Shown: in pieces, positions 57,481 through 64,000 of the stretch | How the letters are laid out: each line of letters begins with the position of its first letter | How positions within the stretch are numbered: the stretch's first letter is position 1 | Origin: Sporothrix humicola | Taxonomy: Eukaryota; Ascomycota; Sordariomycetes; Ophiostomatales; Ophiostomataceae | Assembly (NCBI GenBank): GCA_021396245.1 | Contig: WNYE01000017.1 | Span: 1-64,000, forward strand | Reading direction: 5' to 3' | DNA: 64,000 nt | Notes under the pieces: model-generated | What the model was told of the DNA's origin: nothing | What the model saw: only the letters and a program-made list of their open reading frames with translations | Database searches by the model: none | Made by a program: the position numbers and the translations under genes

Positions 57481-58632
57481 GTGAGAGTACAAGGGGAATA
57501 TTTCTGCGATATCTCTCACATTTTTTGGGTTACCTTGTGGCTTAAGGCGTTGCAGTGTCTTTGAAGACAGTGAAAAGGAATAGATTTCGTCTCGGTTGTC
57601 ATTTTTCAAAATTATGTTTGTTCTTTCTGGCTCTCTTTTTTCATTTTTAGTTTCGTCTGTATTCTTCCTAACGGCGGCCACTTTTGCATATTATTAGCGT
57701 ACTCTCAGCAATATATGAGCCATGTCAATTCCACAATTATATGCACTCCTTCGTATTCATGTTGAGATTTACACCGACAGACGATGGTTTTTTACTCCTA
57801 TTTGAATCTGATTTTCACCGGCCTTGGCTTTCGTATAAGCCATGGATCGCCGTCATTGGCTCCCCTCTTTCCCCAACAGCTTGTACTTGTACACAGTATT
57901 GTCCTGATGCGTGGTGTTTTTAGCGGTTGATGTCACATGCTCTCCTTCCCCCTATTTCGTTGTGCTCAATGCTTGGGCAGGCGCGAACGGCGTCACCATT
58001 CCCCTCTTCCTTTCCCCACTAGAGCTTGCCCCGCTAGAACCTTAAAACAGGAAACACTGCCTGGCTTCTTTCTCTCGGTCGCCAGGTCTCGCCTTCCGCA
58101 TTCCGTACACTACGCACATACCACCCCTCCCCTCATGCCCTCCTCCCGCGACGCTGCGCCAGCGCAACTTCCCCCGTCTTCAGGCAGTCTTGAAACCGGC
58201 CGCCCCGCCCAACAAAAAAAGGAAGCTCTTTCCAACAACAACCCAAAACTCCCAAACTCGCATCCGTCATCCGTCTAAGCCGCGATTTGTGTTTCTTCCT
58301 TTCTTCCCTGCGATCTTCGACTTTCGACCTTTGGCCACTCCTCACCATCTATCTCTTGCTCCCCTTCGTCCTCCAGCCCTCTCTTCCTCCCATCTTCCGA
58401 CGCGTCTCTTCACCGCCTATGACCGCGCAACGTCCCGTCTCTAATATCGAACAACACTGTGTTTCTGGCGCCTTGATTTGAGCCACGTTCTACATCGCCT
58501 CGTCTTTCACAGCCTTCCCACCACAACGCACCTTTAGCTGCTTCGCTTCGGCGTTCTTCTCTACTCTCCTGGCTCGAACAGCTCCATCAACATCCAGCCA
58601 GCCGCGTCTTCGCACGCCAACAACTGCCCAAG
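57481..58632. promoter_or_regulatory. Spacer and SEC1 promoter/leader
   Basis: 1.15 kb between two same-strand genes. The first 300 nt should be the MATE 3' region; the rest becomes C/T-rich toward SEC1 (58270-58620). Short frames here are low complexity; no gene is called. Confidence 0.55.
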
Positions 58633-61161
58633 ATGGGTATCTCTATTATCCAGATACAACAACAAGGTTCGCAGTCTTCCATATTCCTTGTGGCCATCTA
58701 AACGACACCCTGGCTAACACAGTCTCCCACAAACAGTGATAATAGACAGCATCGAGAATATCACAAGAGGCGACGTGAGCAACCCCCCACATACCATTCC
58801 CAGCCTTCCGACCTCTCCTGATCTCCAAATCGAAGGACTTAAAAGGTCGAATGTTTCGTTCAACGTTCAACGGCCGATCGAAGCTAAGATCTTGTGTGAC
58901 ATACCTATGCTAATACGTGGGACGGCCCGCCATACAGTGGAAAGTGCTTGTGCTCGATGAGACGAGCAAGAAGATCATCTACAATGTCGTCAAGGAAGAT
59001 GACATCCTCAACAAGAACATTGCCAGTATGTTTCCTTGAAGATAGAGAGGGGGGCGGACGCAGGACTCTCGAACCATCATCCCCTAACACCTACGCAGAT
59101 ATCGAGCTCATCGAGGAGCGCCGCGAGATGAACCCGACCATGGACGCCATTTACATCCTCTCGCCGCAGTCGCACATCGTCGACTGCCTCCTGGCCGACT
59201 TGGATCGCAGGCGATACCGTCGGGCCTTTTTGGTGTGGACAAGCATCCTGGATTCCAAGCTGCAGCAGCGCATCGACAGTGCGCCGGCCGCCCGCCAGCA
59301 GATTGCCGGATTCGATATCCTGTCTGTCGACTTCTTCCCGCGCGAGTCCCACCTCGTCACCTTCCGCGACCCCTGGAGCTTCCCGATTCTCTTCCACCCC
59401 GATTGCAACGACCTCGTGCGGCAACATATGGAGGACCTGGCACAAAAGATTGCAAGCGTATGCATAGCGGCAGGCGAATATCCAAAAGTACGATACTACC
59501 GGCCGAAGAACCCGACACACGAGGCTAGTGTGCTGTGTACGCATCTGGCGCGCTTTGTCCAGCAGCAACTCGACGACTACGCTCGGTGGAACCGCGATTT
59601 CCCGCCACAAACGAACCGCCCACCAGGCATCCTCGTTATTACAGACCGGTCCATGGACTTGATGGCCCCGCTCGTCCACGAATTCACATACCAGGCCATG
59701 GCCCACGATCTGCTGCCCATCAAGGAAGGCGAAAAGACGACCTACCACGTCGTGTTCAATGAGGGCGATGCAGGGACAAGAGAGGAAAAGGACATGGAGC
59801 TGCAGGAGAAGGACACCGTCTGGGTCGACAACCGCCACCGGCACATGAAGGACACCATCGACAAGTTGATGGGCGATTTCCAGAAATTCCTCGACCAGAA
59901 CCCTCACTTTACAAACGACAAGGGTGACGCCACGAACCTCAATGCTATCCGCGACATGTTGGCTGGCCTGCCCCAGTTCCAGGAGATGAAGGAGGCGTAC
60001 TCGTTGCACCTGACAATGGCCCAGGAGTGTATGAACAAGTTCCAGAACAACAAGCTGCCCGACGTTGCGTCCGTTGAGCAAACATTGGCCACGGGGCTGG
60101 ACGAGGATTACCGCAAGCCGCGCAACATCCTGGACCAGGTCGCCCGGCTCTTGGACGACGAAGCGATCACAACCGAAGACCGCCTGCGTTTGATTATGTT
60201 GTACGTCCTGTACCGCAACGGTGTCATCCCCGAAGACATCAACCGCCTACTGGCACACTCGAACCTTCCCAAGACGCTGTTTGACACGATTGTCAACCTG
60301 GAGCTTCTTGGTGGCCGCCCTGTGCACGGCCTCAAAGAGGCCGTCCAGCCACCGCCGCCTGTTTTCCCGCCAGATCCCAAAGCCGCCCAAAACGGCAACG
60401 ACGAAGAGTACTCGCTCTCCCGCTTCGACCCGACCCTTCGCACACTGCTGGACAATGTGTGCCGCGGCCAGCTCGACCAGATCGTGTTCCCTTACGTCAA
60501 CCCGCCAACCGACCCCAACAGCGACGCTATGATGGCCCAGGGATCACTGCGTGCCGCCAAGCCCAGCTGGGCCGACGCCAACCGCCGCGTACCCGACAAC
60601 CGCCAGCGCATCTTTGTCTACATGGCCGGCGGCGCCACTTTCTCCGAGGCCAGAGCGTGCTACGAGGCGTCGGCCAGGCACAACCGCGACATTGTCCTGA
60701 CGACGAGCCACATGCTGACGCCGCACCTGTTCTGCCGCCAAGTCGGTGACCTGTCGGCCAATCCGCGGCAGCTTGACATCCCGCTGAGCCGGCCCAAGCC
60801 CAAGGCGCCTGCCCACCTATTTGAGCGGGATCCGCCACCGCAACCGCCGCCACAGCAGCAGCAAGCACCGATGCAGCAAGGAGGCCCGCGGCCTGGAGGT
60901 GGTGCGCCAGGGATTGGTGGCGGCCCGGCTGCCGGCCGTCGGCCTGTAGGCGGTGCAGCCCCCGGCGGCATCCCTAGCGGCCCCCGCCCACCCGTCAAGC
61001 AGCTCGGCGCCATGACGCTCAACAGCCAAAGCCCCGGCGGTGGTGCAGGCAGCGCCGGCCGGGCCCCAGCGCCCGCGGCGGCTCCGAGCGGCGGCGACGG
61101 GAAGCTGCACAAGGCAGATAAGGACAAGAAGAAGCGCAACATTTTCGGCTTGAAGAAGTAG
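58633..61161 (+). CDS. SEC1: Sec1/Munc18 (SM) family protein of exocytosis
   Basis: Exons 58633-58666, 58737-58774, 58938-59025 and 59099-61161 encode 740 aa. Splicing gives MGISIIQIQQQVIIDSIENI, TRGDWKVLVLDETSKKIIYN and VVKEDDILNKNIANIELIEE, the conserved domain 1 of Sec1. NPTMDAIYILSPQSHIVDCL, GILVITDRSMDLMAPLVHEF (Asp-rich SM hallmark), TYQAMAHDLLPIKEGEKTTY, RLRLIMLYVLYRNGVIPEDI and RQRIFVYMAGGATFSEARAC follow. Beyond the SM fold (about 620 on) lies a Gly/Pro/Gln-rich tail ending KKRNIFGLKK, common in filamentous fungi. Sec1 binds assembled SNARE complexes and promotes fusion of secretory vesicles at the plasma membrane, hence hyphal tip growth. The first donor is GTTCGC, weak but phase-correct. 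The third intron has CTAAC before its acceptor. Confidence 0.96.
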
Positions 61162-61867
61162 AGCAACTGAGAGCAGGGGTGTTGTATAAAGCTAGATATT
61201 AATGACATACGGTGGTTTAGCTTTGCCTTTTTTGTCCCTTTCGCTGTTTGGTATTATTCTCGGCGTGTATGGTAGTATATGAGAGCCACGCCACGATCTA
61301 ATAATCTGAATACCATTTTGATAAACATTTGAGTTTGTGTGACTCCGTTAATAACACGTTTATTTGTTTCACTTTTTTATTCCACAATGAAAAAAATAGA
61401 TGTAAAATATTAACAATAATTCAATAAAATTGTGCAAATATTCCACGACATATAATTCCCGAAGACGCATCACTTTATGTTCATTTTGATGTCACGTTTG
61501 CATGTCAGTTTTAGCTTGATCAGATGCAGCAATTAAATTCCCTCGTGAATTTTTTTCTTTCTTTAATCTTTCATCCGTCGTTTGACTAAATACTATGAGA
61601 GACATGATGTAATGCGATTATGACAGATGATGATGGTTGAATACTTTGGTAGGCTTTTTGATCGGAAGCGTGAAAAGAAAGAACGTTTTCTCTTTCCTCT
61701 TTCCTCCTGCCCATGGGACATTGTTGTGTTATTTGATGTCCGTTTCTTTGATAACTTAAAATACAATTACACGAGATGGGGAAATTTGAATCTGATGGTT
61801 GGACGCAAGCGGCCAGAAAAAAAAAGTGAAGGAGGGGCAACCCAAAACAAAAAGAAGGGTGTGCCGC
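61162..61867. other. Convergent 3' spacer SEC1/Q-P-G-rich gene
   Basis: 0.7 kb tail to tail, clearly AT-rich (61360-61560), presumably 3' untranslated regions. No gene is seen. Confidence 0.6.
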
Positions 61868-64000
61868 CTACGACCTTCTGAAACCGATTCCGTGGGGCGG
61901 GGGCGGCATGCCGCGGCCGTCGTTGAAGGGGAAATCGGGCGGCGGAGGGCCCTGGAAGCCCATGCCCGGCGGAGGCATGAATCCGGGCGGGCCGGGCGGT
62001 GCATTAAAGAAGCCCGGCGGGGGCGGCGGGATGTTGCGCGGCAAACCCGAGGGAATGCCGTCCGGCGGGAAGGGTCCCGAGGGCGAGAAGTTGGGCGGGA
62101 ACATGCTGGCCATGTTTGGAGGCATGTTGGGCATGTTGAGCATGTTGGGCGGCATGTTTGGCGGGGGAATGTTCATCATTCCCGGAGGCATATTCGGGGG
62201 CATGTTTGGCGGCATGTTGGGGCCTCCAGGGCCACCCGGGCCACCCGGACCGCCTGGGCCGCCAGGTCCCATATTGGGTGGCGGCATGTTGGGCGGCAGG
62301 TTGTGCATGTTCATGCCAGGAGGCATATTGGGTGGCATATTGGGGCCACCGGGGCCCATGTTCGGAGGCATGTTCTGCATGCCGCCGCGATTCTGCGGGT
62401 TGCTGGGGTGGTTAGCACCAAGACCGGGAGGCGGAATCATAGGCTGCTGTGGCCCGGGTCCTTGCTGCTGCTGTTGCTGAGACGGGCCCTGCTGAGGCGG
62501 CATGCGGCCGCCATTGCCACCGTTACCACCAGCACCACCGCCGTTCCCGCCCTGTTGTTGCTGCTGCTGCTGCAAGAAGGGAGGCAGGGGTCCGTGCATG
62601 TTATGCTCGAGACCTGGCGGCGGGGCGCGCTGGAGGATCTGTGTGGGCTGCTGCGATCCACGGCCCTCGGCCTCTTGCTGGCGGTGGAACTGCTCGTCGG
62701 CAAACATGCCGGGACCAGGCATACCCTGAGGAGGGCGGCCCTGTTGCTGCTGCTGCTGGCGCTGCTGCTGCTGCTGTTGCATGGCGAGCCGTTCGCGCTC
62801 ACGTGCAAACTCGACCATTTCAGCCTCACGTTCCGAAACAGAGGGGATGTTGACCTGCTTCTGCGGCTGGGGCATGCGCATCATGGGATCTTCGGATCTG
62901 CGGGGGTCGGGGCCGGGTCCGCGGCTTTGCATGAGCTTCACGAGGAACTCGGTCTGCGAGTTGGCGCCAGGACCACCGCCACCGGCGGCGCTGCCTGGGC
63001 CTCCGCTAGGCGGGCCAGTGCGAGGGTGTCCCTCTTGGCTGGCGGCCTGCTGCTGACGCTGCAGTAAGAGTTCCTGGATCATCTGTTCGGGGCGTGCAGA
63101 CGCCGAGGGCGACTGGCTGGACATAGGCGGCTGCTGGCGCTGCATCAGTAGATCCTGCAGGCTCTGCTGGGGACCGCCTTGGGGCACGCCCTGGAAGCGA
63201 GGATCGCTGCGGCGGTCGCCAGGACCACCTGGGCCAGCTTGGTGCGGCTGGTTCTGAGGAGGGAACGGCTGATCAGGCGAAGCGAGACCACTCCGTTGGC
63301 GGCCGTCACGAGGCGCAGACGGGTTCGATGCCGAGCTTGGCGATTCCTGGAAGGCAAGGCCTGCGCCAGGCGGCGTCGCGCTGTTGTTGGGACCGGGGAT
63401 GCTGCCAATACCCATGCCTGCAGACGCAGCAGGTGACGTGGTGGCACTGCCAAGTGTCTGTCTCTGCAACTTCTGAAGCAGGGCCTGGAAGGCCTCCTTT
63501 TCGGCGGCGTCAGGTGGCGCAAGGGCTGCGAGCAGGTTCAGGCCACCAGCAGCGCCAGGGGGCCCACCGAGACCAGGGCCTCCAGCTGCATTCGGCGGCG
63601 ACTGAGGCTGGGGCGGGGCCGGAGGAGCAGTCGCGGCAGGTGTTGGCGGCTCTGTCTGGCCTTGCGACGAGAAGAACGAGGTGAACTTGGACGCCTTGCT
63701 GGCCTTGGCCTTGTTGACCGACGAGTCGTTGTCGGCGGCGCTGCTGTCGTCGGTGGCCTTGTTGGCCTTGGAGAACTGCTCAAAGAAGCGGTCCGGGCCA
63801 GGATCGATAGCTGGGGCCGATGCAGGCTCGGTTCTCCAGGGCTTGCTCGAGTCTCCGCCGGCCGCAGCGTCCTTCTTTTGGCCCTCCGAATGGCGGCCCT
63901 TCATCTCAGCCATGAAGCGGCGCAAATCTTCCTCCGTGTGGCCGCCGCCACCGCCGCCACCAAGGCCGCTGAGGCCACCGAGACCACCGAGGCCGCCAGC
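61868..64000 (-). CDS. Q/P/G-rich low-complexity protein, 5' end outside the window
   Basis: An open frame without introns from the stop at 61868 to the right edge, at least 710 codons; the start is not in the window. The visible N-terminal part reads GGHTEEDLRRFMAEMKG after a Gly/Leu repeat. A charged, Ser-rich stretch follows (FFEQFSKANKATDD, SKFTSFFSSQG), then short helices with a repeated pattern, LQDLLMQRQQ, IQELLLQRQQQ and FLVKLMQSRG, and REREAEMVEFARERERLAMQ-type coiled sequence. The C-terminal half is poly-Gln, Gly/Asn-rich and dominated by PPNMPP repeats with a run of Gly-Gly-Pro triplets (about 62225-62275). I do not recognise the family; its layout resembles fungal mRNA-regulatory scaffold proteins, a guess from composition only. 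Convergent with SEC1. Confidence 0.85.
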   Translation of the reverse strand, partial: AGGLGGLGGLSGLGGGGGGGHTEEDLRRFMAEMKGRHSEGQKKDAAAGGDSSKPWRTEPASAPAIDPGPDRFFEQFSKANKATDDSSAADNDSSVNKAKASKASKFTSFFSSQGQTEPPTPAATAPPAPPQPQSPPNAAGGPGLGGPPGAAGGLNLLAALAPPDAAEKEAFQALLQKLQRQTLGSATTSPAASAGMGIGSIPGPNNSATPPGAGLAFQESPSSASNPSAPRDGRQRSGLASPDQPFPPQNQPHQAGPGGPGDRRSDPRFQGVPQGGPQQSLQDLLMQRQQPPMSSQSPSASARPEQMIQELLLQRQQQAASQEGHPRTGPPSGGPGSAAGGGGPGANSQTEFLVKLMQSRGPGPDPRRSEDPMMRMPQPQKQVNIPSVSEREAEMVEFARERERLAMQQQQQQRQQQQQQGRPPQGMPGPGMFADEQFHRQQEAEGRGSQQPTQILQRAPPPGLEHNMHGPLPPFLQQQQQQQGGNGGGAGGNGGNGGRMPPQQGPSQQQQQQGPGPQQPMIPPPGLGANHPSNPQNRGGMQNMPPNMGPGGPNMPPNMPPGMNMHNLPPNMPPPNMGPGGPGGPGGPGGPGGPNMPPNMPPNMPPGMMNIPPPNMPPNMLNMPNMPPNMASMFPPNFSPSGPFPPDGIPSGLPRNIPPPPPGFFNAPPGPPGFMPPPGMGFQGPPPPDFPFNDGRGMPPPPHGIGFRRS
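62100..62400 (-). repeat. Coding repeat, PPNMPP and Gly-Gly-Pro units
   Basis: Within the last gene the minus strand encodes many PPNMPP, NMPPNM and PNMGPGGP units and about five GGP triplets. The DNA repeats GGCATGTT(G/T)GG units, which also keeps the opposite strand open. Confidence 0.85.

Noticed and set aside
59077..60081. 334-codon open frame opposite SEC1
   Set aside because: Antisense to conserved SM-protein sequence; codon-bias shadow.
61799..63067. 422-codon plus-strand open frame rich in Arg, His and Leu
   Set aside because: It is the complement of the PPNMPP/poly-Gln repeats of the last gene; composition is explained by that.
1..64000. tRNA, rRNA, CRISPR, transposon ends, biosynthetic cluster or heavy RIP-type decay
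   Set aside because: Reading by eye found no cloverleaf with A/B boxes, no array of spaced repeats, no transposase or reverse transcriptase motif, no backbone enzyme, and only one small AT-rich island; absence is limited by manual scanning.

Overview
The window is ordinary nuclear chromosome from a filamentous ascomycete (Pezizomycotina, most likely a Sordariomycete; I cannot fix the genus). The reasons are: genes with 1-6 short introns (mostly 50-90 nt) with GTAAGT/GTATGT donors, CTAAC-type branch sites and YAG acceptors; GC-rich coding exons in AT-, C/T- and A/G-rich spacers; and orthologues of fungal proteins such as PAN1, SWC5, MED21, ATG101 and SEC1. I see no tRNA or rRNA, transposon, CRISPR array or biosynthetic cluster.

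Layout: 1-3.6 kb is repeat-bearing spacer starting with a TTTAT microsatellite. 3.6-6.4 kb (-) holds a CaMKK-type kinase. 7.6-8.1 kb (+) BET5 converges on PEX3 (8.5-10.3 kb, -), and PEX3 diverges from ATG101 (11.5-12.3 kb, +). 13.7-16.5 kb (-) is a forkhead factor, followed by 8.5 kb without a convincing gene. PAN1 (25.0-29.6 kb, -) diverges from MED21 (30.5-31.1 kb, +), which converges on a HAD pyrimidine 5'-nucleotidase-like gene (31.4-32.3 kb, -). A large disordered unknown protein lies at 33.5-36.1 kb (+), then 6.3 kb of spacer and leader, then a multi-KH RNA-binding protein (42.4-45.5 kb, +). Next come a kappa-class GST/DsbA-like gene (46.3-47.2 kb, -), SWC5 (48.0-49.2 kb, -), a type II membrane glycosyltransferase-2-like gene (49.9-52.3 kb, +), a DUF202 membrane protein (52.6-53.6 kb, -), a MATE transporter (55.3-57.5 kb, +), SEC1 (58.6-61.2 kb, +) and a Q/P/G-rich protein cut by the right edge (61.9 kb to end, -).

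Splice models were built by reading exon phases by hand; every complete spliced model except the forkhead 5' end sums to a whole number of codons. Several products serve membrane traffic, organelle biogenesis or autophagy (BET5, PEX3, ATG101, PAN1, SEC1). Others act in transcription and chromatin (forkhead, MED21, SWC5). Nothing shows that they form one system.

I found no clear undescribed system. The observations most worth checking are a 63-nt stop-free, frame-preserving intron in PAN1, an ATG-less but open repeat-coding extension upstream of the KH gene, the hairpin-rich PEX3/ATG101 divergent promoter, and two long gene-poor blocks next to regulatory genes.
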